Positions 1-7,727 of a stretch of DNA of 22,092 nucleotides are shown piece after piece (positions within the stretch are counted from its first letter, which is position 1; each line of letters starts with the position of its first letter). Under the pieces are notes generated by a model. The model ran no database searches, was not told the origin of the DNA, and saw only the letters and a list, made by a program, of their open reading frames with translations. The position numbers were made by a program, and so were the translations under genes. The stretch is from Oscillospiraceae bacterium (GTDB lineage: Bacteria > Bacillota > Clostridia > Oscillospirales > Ruminococcaceae), in NCBI GenBank assembly GCA_016303235.1, contig JAEDMB010000013.1, forward strand, positions 1-22,092, written 5' to 3'.

Positions 1-30
1 TTTTATTTTTATTTTGTCAACAAAATATAT

Positions 31-59
31 TTGACATAAAAAATACTTTGTGATAGAAT
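31..59 (+). promoter_or_regulatory. SigA-type promoter of the radical SAM gene
   Basis: TTGACA at 31-36 and TAGAAT at 54-59 are separated by exactly 17 bp, and TG at 51-52 gives an extended -10. Transcription would start near 66, about 25 bases before the ribosome site AGGAGG at 77-82. The match to the vegetative consensus is read directly from the sequence; activity is inferred. Confidence 0.8.
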
Positions 60-92
60 GTATTTACATAATAAACAGGAGGTCTTTCTATT

Positions 93-704
93 ATGGAAAA
101 GAAAATGACAATAAGCTATATTATAGGCAACAAGCTCTATATGAATATTACAAATAAATGCCCATGCAACTGTACTTTCTGCATAAGAAACAACGGTGAC
201 GGAGCATACGGTTCTGATTCTCTGTGGCTTGAACACGACCCCTCATTTGATGAGATTATGGACGATATAAAAAAATACAATCTTTCAGACTATCGGGAAA
301 TAATATTCTGCGGATTCGGAGAACCTACATGCCGTCTTGATGTGCTTGCAGATACTGCAAAGGCTATTAAAAATATAGAGGGCTGTCCTCCTTTAAGACT
401 TAATACAAACGGACTTTCTGACCTTATTAATAATAAATCCACTTCCGGAATCCTCGGAGAAATCTTTGACACTATATCAATAAGCCTTAATGCAGGTACT
501 GAAGACGAATATATGAAAGTTACCCGTCCTAAATACAGCAACGCTTTTGAAGCTATGCAGAAATTTGCATCGGACTGTGTTAAGACAAGTGCAAGAGTAG
601 TTATGACTGTTGTCGATGTTATTCCGGAGGAACAGATTAAGTCTGCCGAAGAAATATGCAGAAAAACAGGTGCGGAATTTCGTGTGAGAACTTATGACTG
701 CTGA
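93..704 (+). CDS. TatD-linked-type radical SAM protein
   Basis: This 203-residue protein is a compact radical SAM enzyme. Cys23, Cys27 and Cys30 form the CX3CX2C motif that holds the 4Fe-4S cluster, and GFGEP at 74-78 matches the SAM-binding GGEP-type motif. The whole protein (N-terminal NKLYMNITNKC, then CIRNNGDG, SLWLE, LNTNGLS, SISLNA and a C-terminal EFRVR) resembles the family called TatD-associated radical SAM proteins, whose substrate is unknown to me. In many Firmicutes that family sits beside or is fused to a TatD nuclease; no tatD is visible here, though it could lie outside the window. The start at 93 is chosen because AGGAGG lies 10 bases upstream; Met5 is too far from it. The gene has its own promoter and runs towards gyrA, with a hairpin between them. 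Family assignment is from memory of the pattern, not a search. Confidence 0.75.
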   Translation: MEKKMTISYIIGNKLYMNITNKCPCNCTFCIRNNGDGAYGSDSLWLEHDPSFDEIMDDIKKYNLSDYREIIFCGFGEPTCRLDVLADTAKAIKNIEGCPPLRLNTNGLSDLINNKSTSGILGEIFDTISISLNAGTEDEYMKVTRPKYSNAFEAMQKFASDCVKTSARVVMTVVDVIPEEQIKSAEEICRKTGAEFRVRTYDC

Positions 705-756
705 TGAAAATACTTGCTGTTGCAGTCTGCAAAATATTCTTTTTCGGCAAACATAA

Positions 757-785
757 GGGCAGTCAACTGACTGCCCGTTTTGTTT
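757..785. terminator. Convergent-gene hairpin terminator
   Basis: GGGCAGTC (757-764) pairs with GACTGCCC (769-776) around a 4-base loop and is followed by GTTTTGTTT on the + strand. Read on the - strand, the hairpin is followed by TTATGTTT, a poorer T-tract. It lies between the ends of the + radical SAM gene and the - gyrA gene, so it probably stops both. Confidence 0.75.
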
Positions 786-3402
786 ATTCTTCATCATCAG
801 GTTCTTCATCTGATATTATTTCATTCTGTTCCGCAAGGCTTGCCTCTTTTTCCTCGGCTTCGATTTCCTGTTCGGAAAGCTGTTCGACTTCCTGAATTTC
901 AGCAGAATCATCATGTTCAGTACGTGTGAATGCCACAACCTTAACATCGTCCTTGACACGCATTACACGCACACCTTTTGCGATACGTCCCATAATGCGT
1001 ATATCACTTGCCTTGATTCGGATTATTACACCATCACTTGAAATAATTATTATATCATCAGTTTCATCAACGACTTTAATTCCGCAGACATAGCCTTTCT
1101 CATCATCAGCTTTATAATTGGTGATACCATATCCGCCTCTTGACTGTACTCTGTAACTGTCAATATCAGTACGCTTTCCGAATCCCTTTTCGGTTATGGT
1201 AAGAAGAGATGCACCGTCACGGACTCTTGCCATTGATACGACATAGTCGCCCTCACGGAGCTTTATTGCCCTTACGCCATGTGCAGAACGTGATGAAGGT
1301 CTTATATCACTTTCGCACATACGAATAGCCATTCCGTTGTGAGTTGCAACAAATAACTGCGATTCTCCGCATGTCATACGAACTCCGGCTATTTCGTCAC
1401 CGTCATCAAGCCCGATTGCAATAAGACCGTTTTTGCGTACATTTTTATACGCTGAAAGCTCTGTACGCTTTATTTTGCCGTTCCTTGTAACGATTACGAT
1501 ATATTTTCCGCTGTCGAAATTCTCGGTTTTTATCATAGAGGATATTTTTTCGCCCTCTGAAAGCGGTAAGAGATTTATAAGGTTAAAACCTCTTGATGCC
1601 TTTGAACCGTCCGGAATTTCATAGCATTTCAGCTTGTACATTATGCCCTTGCTTGATATGAAAAGAATATTGTCATGACTTGAACATACAAACATTTCCT
1701 CAACATAGTCCTCGTCACGCTGTTTCATACCTGTTACGCCTCGTCCGCCTCGTCTCTGTGTTTTATATTCATCAACCGGCATACGCTTGATATAGCCGTT
1801 GCTGGTAAGCGTTACAACGCTTTCTTCAACGGGTATCAAATCCTCAACGTCAACTTCACCGCTTACAGCCTGAATTTCAGTTCTTCTTTCGTCATTGAAT
1901 TTACGGCGGATTTCGTCAAGGTCATTCAGAATTATTTCATAAACCTTTCCGATATCCTCAAGGATTTCCTCAAGCTCAGAGATTTTCTGAAGAAGTGAAT
2001 ATAATTCATCAGTAATTTTCTGTCTTTCAAGACCTGTAAGCTGTCCGAGTCGCATCTGCACAATAGCATCAGCCTGTTCAGCGGAAAGACCGGTTTTTGC
2101 CTCAAGGCGTAGTCCTGTCATATCATATTCGGAACGGTCAAGAAGTGCCGACATATCAACATCTTTGAAACGTTCAAGCATACGTGATTTAGCTTCCGCA
2201 ATAGTCTTGCTTGTGCGGAGTATATTCATAACTTCGTCTATATAGTCGGAGGCAAGCACGAATCCCTGAAGTATATGCGACCTTTCCAGAGCTTTTTTAA
2301 GTTCAAAGCGTGTTCTTCTGCGGATTACATCAACCTGAAATTCAAGATACTTTTCAAGCATTGTTTTCAGTGTAAGAACTTTCGGTTCACCGTCAACGAG
2401 TGCAAGCATAATAATTCCGATTGTATCCTGAAGCTTTGTATATGTCAGGAGCTTATTTAAAACAAGCTGTGGATTTGCTTCTTTTTTGAGTTCAATAACT
2501 ATTCTCATTCCCTGACGGTCTGATTCGTCTCGGAGGTCATAAATGCCCTCTACACGCTTTTCCTTGACAAGCTGTTTTATACTGCTTATAAGCTTTGTCT
2601 TGCGTATCATATATGGGATTTCGTCAACTATAATACTGTTTCTGCCCTTTATTTCCTCAAAGTGAGTTTTTGCACGGAGAGTTATTTTTCCTCTGCCTGT
2701 TGCATATGCGGAACGTATTCCTGCCTTTCCCATAATTATACCACCTGTAGGGAAATCAGGGCCTTTTATACATTCCATAAGCTCCTCAAGAGTACAGTCA
2801 GGGTTTTCGATAATAAGCTTGAGAGCGTCAATAACTTCCGAAAGGTTGTGAGGAGGTATATTAGTTGCCATACCTACTGCTATACCCGTTGAACCGTTTA
2901 CAAGCAGATTCGGGAATCTTGAAGGCAGTACAGCCGGCTCTTTAAGACGGTCATCATAGTTTGATACAAAATCAACTGTATCCTTGTTTATATCCGTAAG
3001 CATATCAAGCGAAAGCTTTGACATTTTAGCTTCGGTATAACGGTATGCGGCTGCTCCGTCTCCGTCAATTGAACCGAAGTTTCCATGACCGTCTACAAGC
3101 GGATATCTCATTGAGAAATCCTGTGCAAGTCTTACAAGTGCATCATATACTGACGCATCACCGTGCGGGTGATAGCGTCCGAGTACAGAACCTACTGTAT
3201 CGGCACATTTTCTGTATGGCTTGTCAGGAGTAAGTCCGTTTTCATAGAGTGTATACAGTATTCTTCTGTGTACAGGCTTGAGTCCGTCTCTGACATCGGG
3301 AAGTGCTCTTGAAACTATTACAGACATTGCATATTCAAGAATGGAATTTTCCATTTCGTCAACAACATCGACATTGATTATTTTTGAATTATCATTATAC
3401 AA
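784..3402 (-). CDS. gyrA: DNA gyrase subunit A
   Basis: GyrA is the breakage-reunion subunit of gyrase, which introduces negative supercoils as an A2B2 complex. The catalytic tyrosine lies in AAAYRYTE. The C-terminal half carries the GyrA box QRRGGRG (about residues 549-555), which separates GyrA from ParC, followed by the beta-pinwheel repeats and an acidic tail of about 45 residues ending DEEPDDEE. The open frame extends to a GTG at 3420, but AGGAGG at 3417-3412 lies inside that extension and is ideally placed (9 bases) for the TTG at 3402. With this start the protein has 872 residues and the catalytic Tyr is number 122, the E. coli number. Position 83 is Ala and 87 is Asp. The gene follows gyrB and a YcxB-like gene in an apparent operon. 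Confidence 0.97.
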   Translation of the reverse strand: MYNDNSKIINVDVVDEMENSILEYAMSVIVSRALPDVRDGLKPVHRRILYTLYENGLTPDKPYRKCADTVGSVLGRYHPHGDASVYDALVRLAQDFSMRYPLVDGHGNFGSIDGDGAAAYRYTEAKMSKLSLDMLTDINKDTVDFVSNYDDRLKEPAVLPSRFPNLLVNGSTGIAVGMATNIPPHNLSEVIDALKLIIENPDCTLEELMECIKGPDFPTGGIIMGKAGIRSAYATGRGKITLRAKTHFEEIKGRNSIIVDEIPYMIRKTKLISSIKQLVKEKRVEGIYDLRDESDRQGMRIVIELKKEANPQLVLNKLLTYTKLQDTIGIIMLALVDGEPKVLTLKTMLEKYLEFQVDVIRRRTRFELKKALERSHILQGFVLASDYIDEVMNILRTSKTIAEAKSRMLERFKDVDMSALLDRSEYDMTGLRLEAKTGLSAEQADAIVQMRLGQLTGLERQKITDELYSLLQKISELEEILEDIGKVYEIILNDLDEIRRKFNDERRTEIQAVSGEVDVEDLIPVEESVVTLTSNGYIKRMPVDEYKTQRRGGRGVTGMKQRDEDYVEEMFVCSSHDNILFISSKGIMYKLKCYEIPDGSKASRGFNLINLLPLSEGEKISSMIKTENFDSGKYIVIVTRNGKIKRTELSAYKNVRKNGLIAIGLDDGDEIAGVRMTCGESQLFVATHNGMAIRMCESDIRPSSRSAHGVRAIKLREGDYVVSMARVRDGASLLTITEKGFGKRTDIDSYRVQSRGGYGITNYKADDEKGYVCGIKVVDETDDIIIISSDGVIIRIKASDIRIMGRIAKGVRVMRVKDDVKVVAFTRTEHDDSAEIQEVEQLSEQEIEAEEKEASLAEQNEIISDEEPDDEE

Positions 3403-3416
3403 GGTTTTTTTCCTCC

Positions 3417-3977
3417 TCACAAAGCATTCTTTTTACGGAAAATCTCAAGCTCTCCGTCCGAAAAGCCGGATTTGGGTATTATATAAAACGATTCCTTTAC
3501 CTGATAGGCTATGAAATATTCATCATATTCGAGAATTTTAAGACCGTTATTGAAATAAAGCTTAGTGCTTTCGATAGTTTCGGGGGGGTCATCTCCGAAA
3601 ATTTCCTTTTCAGCAGTATTTTCATCTGAATTTTCAGCCGGAATTACAGTGCTGATTTCAATAAAAGTGTCATAAAGAACCATTCTGTAAAGCTCATCTG
3701 ACATAGATTTGACAGCCTCAAGCAGACTTCTTTTTATTTTTTTCGGATTATACCAGTTTACTGCTGAAAGTGCAAGGCAAAGAGCTGTCATAACATACGC
3801 CATAATGCTTGAAGTATCTCTCACTGCTGATATGATATAAACAACGGCAACGGCAAGAAAAAGTATGCTTATGGTGTATGTTTTCGGATATACGAATTTT
3901 TTCTGCCACTGTGTAAAAGCTTTTTCAAAAAGTTCATACGGTATTGAATATTCCTTTTCAAAGATTTTCTGTTCCAT
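3417..3977 (-). CDS. YcxB-like two-helix membrane protein
   Basis: This 186-residue protein has two hydrophobic segments (about 33-52 and 57-75) near the N-terminus, then a soluble C-terminal part. The C-terminal stretch, with a basic helix, an acidic insert (114-135) and a strand pattern ending AYQVKESFYIIPKSGFSDGE, resembles the YcxB-like C-terminal domain found in membrane proteins of unknown function. That match is from pattern memory and moderately sure. The gene sits 9 bases after the gyrB stop, with AAGG about 8 bases before ATG 3977, and its TGA abuts the gyrA ribosome site, so all three genes are probably co-transcribed. No catalytic motif is evident, and nothing links it to gyrase beyond position. 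Confidence 0.65.
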   Translation of the reverse strand: MEQKIFEKEYSIPYELFEKAFTQWQKKFVYPKTYTISILFLAVAVVYIISAVRDTSSIMAYVMTALCLALSAVNWYNPKKIKRSLLEAVKSMSDELYRMVLYDTFIEISTVIPAENSDENTAEKEIFGDDPPETIESTKLYFNNGLKILEYDEYFIAYQVKESFYIIPKSGFSDGELEIFRKKNAL

Positions 3978-3986
3978 AATTCTGCC

Positions 3987-5918
3987 TTATATATCGAGAT
4001 TTTTCACATATTTTGCATTTTTTTCTATAAACAGGCGACGTGGTTCAACCTTATCTCCCATAAGAATTGTAAATACTTCGTCTGCTTTCATAGCGTCCTC
4101 CATATTTACCTTGACGATTGTACGTCTTTCGGGGTCCATAGTAGTTTCCCAGAGCTGTTCGGGGTCCATTTCACCGAGACCTTTATATCGCTGTACTTCC
4201 ACTTTGGAAGTATTTCCGTTTTCATCGGCAAGCTGTGCTATATAATTATCACGTTCCTCCTCATTGAACGCATAAAACAGTTTTTTCCCTCTGCTTACTC
4301 TGAAAAGCGGAGGCTGTGCAAGATATATATTTCCGTTCGATATAAGCGGACGCATATAGCGGAAAAAGAACGTCAGCAAAAGCGTTCTGATATGAGCTCC
4401 GTCAACATCGGCATCGGACATGATTATTACTTTGCCATATCTGAGCTTTGATATATCAAAATCCTCGCCTATGCCTGTTCCTAAAGCCGTTACAACGGGA
4501 AGAAGCTTGTCATTGCCGTAAATCTTGTCTATACGTGCCTTTTCAACGTTAAGCATCTTTCCCCATAGTGACAGTATAGCCTGATAGCGTCTGTCTCTTC
4601 CCTGCTTTGCTGAACCGCCCGCAGAATCTCCCTCAACGATGTAAAGCTCTGTATATCTGTTATCACGTTCCGCACAATCCGCAAGCTTTTCAGGAAGAGG
4701 AGACTTTCCGAATATAGCTTTGTTTCTTTCCTGTTCCCTTGCCCTTCTCGCAGCCTCACGTGCTTTAAGTGCGGAAATGCTTTTTTCAAAAATTATCTTT
4801 GCCGTTTCGGGATTTTCCTCAAGATAATTCATGAGCTTTTCCTGCATGAGATTTTCTATAAATGGCTTTACAGCAGGATTTCCGAGTCTTACCTTTGTCT
4901 GGCTTTCAAACTCACATTCCGTAAGCTTTACGGATATAATAGCCGTAAGACCTTCACGGACATCATCACCGCTTAATTTTTCATTTTCTTTCAGAAGTCC
5001 GAATTTTCTGCCGTATTCATTCACAATCTTTGTCAGAGCATTTTTAAATCCTGTTTCATGTGAACCGCCGTCAATAGTATGAATATTATTGGCAAATGAC
5101 AATACAACTTCATTGTAGCTGTCGTTGTACTGCATAGCTATTTCAGCCGTAGAATCGCCCTGTCTGCCTGATATATATATAACCTCATCATGGAGGCTGT
5201 CAAGCCCTCTGGTGGCGTGTATATGCTCTACAAACTGCTTTATACCTCCCTCATAGCAGAGAGTTTCGCTTTTTATATTTTCAGAATCCCTGTAATCCGT
5301 AAATATTATTTTTATTCCGGCATTCAGAAATGCCTGTTCCCTCAGTCTTTTCAGCAATGTTTCATAGTCATATACAGTCTGTTCAAATATTTCCGAATCA
5401 GCTTTGAATTTTACTGAAGTACCTGTTTCAGAAGTATCTCCGATTACTTCAAGCTCCTTTGAATATTTTCCTCTTTCAAAACGCTGAAAATAAACATGCT
5501 TTCCGTCCTTTACGGTAAGCTCAAGCCACTCGGAAAGTGCGTTTACTACTGACGCACCAACGCCGTGGAGACCTCCGGCAACTTTATATCCTCCGCCTCC
5601 GAATTTGCCCCCTGCGTGTAAGACCGTATAAACCACCGTAGCGGCCGATATTTTTTCCTTAGGGTGTATGCCTACCGGTATGCCTCTGCCGTTGTCAGAG
5701 ACGCGTATAACGTCATCCGGGAGTATATCAACAGTTATCTCCGTACAGAAGCCGGCAAGTGCCTCGTCAATGGAGTTGTCAACGATTTCGTATACAAGGT
5801 GATGAAGTCCCTTTGCACCTGTTGAGCCTACATACATTCCCGGACGTTTTCTTACTGGTTCAAGCCCTTCAAGAACCTGTATATCATCTGCACCATAATT
5901 CTGATTCTGCTGTGCCAT
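3987..5918 (-). CDS. gyrB: DNA gyrase subunit B
   Basis: GyrB is the ATPase subunit of gyrase. The GHKL ATPase is visible: EIVDNSIDEA (44-53), DNGRGIP (75-81) and GGLHGVGASVVNAL (115-128). The TOPRIM domain shows EGDSAGGSA (429-437) and SDADVDGAH (501-509), whose acidic residues bind Mg2+. The protein has 643 residues, the usual Gram-positive length, and ends VKNLDI. The start at 5918 has GGAGG 8 bases upstream. Trp452 stands where E. coli has Lys447 in the quinolone region; most GyrB proteins have Lys or Arg there. I believe Trp is common in this lineage but cannot confirm it. A 150-bp gap with a repeat separates the gene from remB. It leads the gyrB-ycxB-gyrA group. Confidence 0.97.
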   Translation of the reverse strand: MAQQNQNYGADDIQVLEGLEPVRKRPGMYVGSTGAKGLHHLVYEIVDNSIDEALAGFCTEITVDILPDDVIRVSDNGRGIPVGIHPKEKISAATVVYTVLHAGGKFGGGGYKVAGGLHGVGASVVNALSEWLELTVKDGKHVYFQRFERGKYSKELEVIGDTSETGTSVKFKADSEIFEQTVYDYETLLKRLREQAFLNAGIKIIFTDYRDSENIKSETLCYEGGIKQFVEHIHATRGLDSLHDEVIYISGRQGDSTAEIAMQYNDSYNEVVLSFANNIHTIDGGSHETGFKNALTKIVNEYGRKFGLLKENEKLSGDDVREGLTAIISVKLTECEFESQTKVRLGNPAVKPFIENLMQEKLMNYLEENPETAKIIFEKSISALKAREAARRAREQERNKAIFGKSPLPEKLADCAERDNRYTELYIVEGDSAGGSAKQGRDRRYQAILSLWGKMLNVEKARIDKIYGNDKLLPVVTALGTGIGEDFDISKLRYGKVIIMSDADVDGAHIRTLLLTFFFRYMRPLISNGNIYLAQPPLFRVSRGKKLFYAFNEEERDNYIAQLADENGNTSKVEVQRYKGLGEMDPEQLWETTMDPERRTIVKVNMEDAMKADEVFTILMGDKVEPRRLFIEKNAKYVKNLDI

Positions 5919-5948
5919 TATTTTACCTCCATTTTTTAAGCAGTCAAA

Positions 5949-5979
5949 TCTATATCAACAGTTATTCACTGATTATCAA
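5949..5979 (-). promoter_or_regulatory. Weak candidate promoter for gyrB
   Basis: On the - strand, TTGATA (5979-5974) and TATAGA (5954-5949) are separated by 19 bp, with TG just before the second element as an extended -10. The spacing is long and the hexamers are imperfect, so this is only a candidate. It lies between the hairpin repeat and the gyrB ribosome site. Confidence 0.3.
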
Positions 5980-5989
5980 GTAAAAAAGT

Positions 5990-6068
5990 TTTCGGTCAAG
6001 CCTTTTTCAAAAGGCTTGCAGGGGTTCGGGGACGGAGTCCCCGAAAAAACGGGAGTCCCCGAAAAAAA
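5990..6068. repeat. Two-hairpin intergenic repeat element (REP-like)
   Basis: The remB-gyrB gap holds two stem-loops. The first is CAAGCCTTTT pairing with AAAAGGCTTG (5997-6018). The second is TTCGGGGAC pairing with GTCCCCGAA around GGA (6025-6045). The right arm of the second is then repeated directly: GGAGTCCCCGAAAAAA occurs at 6034-6049 and 6052-6067. The stretch is GC-richer than surrounding intergenic DNA. It looks like a dispersed repeat of a type I recall from gut Clostridia genomes; only one copy is in this window. On the - strand the first hairpin is followed by GACCGAAAACTTTTTT, so it may also terminate transcription from remB. Confidence 0.6.
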
Positions 6069-6317
6069 TCACAAAATCCTTTTTCTGAGCGTTGAAACGG
6101 CAAGCTGTGATATATAGACCTTTTCCTTTCCGTCCTCAACAGCCACTATAAAGCTTTTCGGCATTTCGGAGGTCGTATATATACAGCGTTTTTCCTTTTC
6201 GGCACGTTCGAGATATTCCCTTGTATACTTTCCGTCAGTGGTTGTATTCTCTATATCGAAAATACCCAGTATATCGCTTATTTTCACGGAATATCCGTTG
6301 CCTGTGTGAAGATACAT
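6069..6317 (-). CDS. remB: RemB-like DUF370 regulator
   Basis: The 82-residue protein matches the small DUF370 family, called RemB (YaaB) in Bacillus subtilis, where it lies next to recF and gyrB and affects matrix gene expression. Visible family traits are the opening MYLHTGNGYSVKISDILGIF, the central PKSFIVAVEDG and the ending YISQLAVSTLRKR. It is likely a small DNA-binding protein, by family analogy. Its ATG follows the recF stop with no spacing (TGAATG), so translation is probably coupled to recF. The gene order yaaA-recF-remB-gyrB is the B. subtilis order, which supports the call. Confidence 0.85.
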   Translation of the reverse strand: MYLHTGNGYSVKISDILGIFDIENTTTDGKYTREYLERAEKEKRCIYTTSEMPKSFIVAVEDGKEKVYISQLAVSTLRKRIL

Positions 6318-7433
6318 TCAGATTATCTCTCCGTTTCCTATGCGGATTATCCTGCCCTTGATTTCAGGCAGTAACGCACTTTCGTTGCAGGTAGTTATAA
6401 AAACCTGCATATTTTTTATTATATCAAATACAAGCCTCTGACGGCTTTCATCAAGCTCGCCCATAACATCATCAAGGAAAACTGCGGGAGCTTCCCTGCT
6501 TTTATGCGAATATATTTCCGCCTGTGCAAGCTTTATGACAAGTGCAGTGCTTTTAATCTGCCCCTGTGAACCGAAATCCTTTGCACTGCATTTATTTATT
6601 TTGATTATTATATCATCACGGTTTGCACCGGTATGCGTACAGCCTGTCTTTATGTCATAATCGGTCATTTCACGCATTTTTGCATAATAACGCTGTACCG
6701 CATCATTTCCGAAAGGCTTTTCAAAATCAGATTCCCTGAAAACGTTGGAACGGTATGAAATTTCAAGAATTTCATTTTCGCCCGTTATTCTGCTGTAAAG
6801 CCTTCCGCATACTTCGTTAAGCTGTTTTATATACTCATGACGCATATATGATATATAAGCACCCTCTTTTGATGCCTGTCTGTCCCATGCCGTAAGCTCC
6901 TCGGCTTTTGAACTTCCCTGAAATATGCCTTTGAGAAGTGCATTTCTCTGGTTCATGATTACGCTGTGCCTTGTGATATGCGGAACCGATGAGGGATTAA
7001 GCTGTGAGTATGCCATATCAATGAAATTACGCCTTTTTTCGGGTGAGCCTTTTATTATTTCCGTATCATCGGGAGTAAATGATATGCATTTGAAAACATC
7101 AAACAAACCGCTTGTGCCTTTTATTTTCACACCGTTAAGGCTAAGGCTTTTCACGGAAGCCGTTCCCTTTTTCAGTTCGTATGATATTTTCTGAATACGC
7201 CTTGAATCCTTAATGCATATTTCGCAGAGCATTTTATTTTTATCAAGAGCTATATAATCCTTTTCCTTTGACCCTCTGAAGCTTTTACAGCCTGTCATAA
7301 TCCACATAGCCTCAAGAAGATTTGTCTTGCCCTGAGCATTTTTTCCGACAATGATGTTATATTTTTCGTCCGGAATGAAATCAACTGACTTGAGATTTCT
7401 GAATCCGTCAGCCTTTACGGAAGTTATTATCAC
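6318..7433 (-). CDS. recF: DNA replication and repair protein RecF
   Basis: RecF is an SMC-like ATPase that helps load RecA at single-strand gaps through RecFOR. The 371-residue sequence has Walker A GKNAQGKT (30-37), the ABC-type signature GSQGQ (288-292) and Walker B AVFLDDVMGELD (317-328). The start is a GTG at 7433 that overlaps the yaaA stop as GTGA; GAGGT about 10 bases upstream, inside yaaA, serves as the ribosome site, so translation is likely coupled. The length matches the family norm of 360-375 residues. The gene belongs to the yaaA-recF-remB group driven by the promoter at 7684-7712. Confidence 0.96.
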   Translation of the reverse strand: MIITSVKADGFRNLKSVDFIPDEKYNIIVGKNAQGKTNLLEAMWIMTGCKSFRGSKEKDYIALDKNKMLCEICIKDSRRIQKISYELKKGTASVKSLSLNGVKIKGTSGLFDVFKCISFTPDDTEIIKGSPEKRRNFIDMAYSQLNPSSVPHITRHSVIMNQRNALLKGIFQGSSKAEELTAWDRQASKEGAYISYMRHEYIKQLNEVCGRLYSRITGENEILEISYRSNVFRESDFEKPFGNDAVQRYYAKMREMTDYDIKTGCTHTGANRDDIIIKINKCSAKDFGSQGQIKSTALVIKLAQAEIYSHKSREAPAVFLDDVMGELDESRQRLVFDIIKNMQVFITTCNESALLPEIKGRIIRIGNGEII

Positions 7434-7642
7434 TTTACGGTTACCTCAAAGCCGTTGAATGATACAGTATCCCCGCTTTTTATTTTTTTGCCTCTCATAG
7501 TGCATACTTCGCCGTTTACAAGGACTTTGCCGTCCTTTACAGCCTCTTTTGCAAGACCGCCTGTCTCTGCCATGCCGGTAAATTTCAGCAGGGAATCAAG
7601 CTTAATATATTCTGTCGTAATTGTAATTTCACTTGCAGACAT
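7430..7642 (-). CDS. yaaA: S4-domain RNA-binding protein YaaA
   Basis: This 70-residue protein is almost entirely one S4 RNA-binding domain: LDSLLKFTGMAETGGLAKEAVKDGKVLVNGE, then a second strand pair with KIKSGDTVSFNG. The short S4 protein encoded between dnaN and recF is called YaaA in B. subtilis, and position plus length fit it. Its role is not well defined; RNA or ribosome binding is the family expectation. ATG 7642 has AAGGAGG 5 to 11 bases upstream. It is the first gene after a strong promoter and overlaps recF by 4 bases. Confidence 0.9.
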   Translation of the reverse strand: MSASEITITTEYIKLDSLLKFTGMAETGGLAKEAVKDGKVLVNGEVCTMRGKKIKSGDTVSFNGFEVTVK

Positions 7643-7683
7643 AAAAGCCTCCTTAAAGTCAGAATTAAGAACCCATATGTATT

Positions 7684-7712
7684 ATTTTAATACAAAATTA
7701 CTTTTTTGTCAA
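7684..7712 (-). promoter_or_regulatory. SigA-type promoter for yaaA-recF-remB
   Basis: On the - strand TTGACA (7712-7707) and TAAAAT (7689-7684) have a 17-bp spacer, close to the vegetative consensus. It lies between the dnaN stop and the yaaA ribosome site, so yaaA-recF-remB can be transcribed apart from dnaA-dnaN. No hairpin terminator is visible after dnaN. Confidence 0.75.
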
Positions 7713-7727
7713 GGAATAATAAAAAAA

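Noticed and set aside
5962..5970. DnaA box TTATTCACT upstream of gyrB
   Set aside because: A single site with a mismatch at the last base and no second copy nearby; the organism's boxes appear to be of the TTTTCAACA type.
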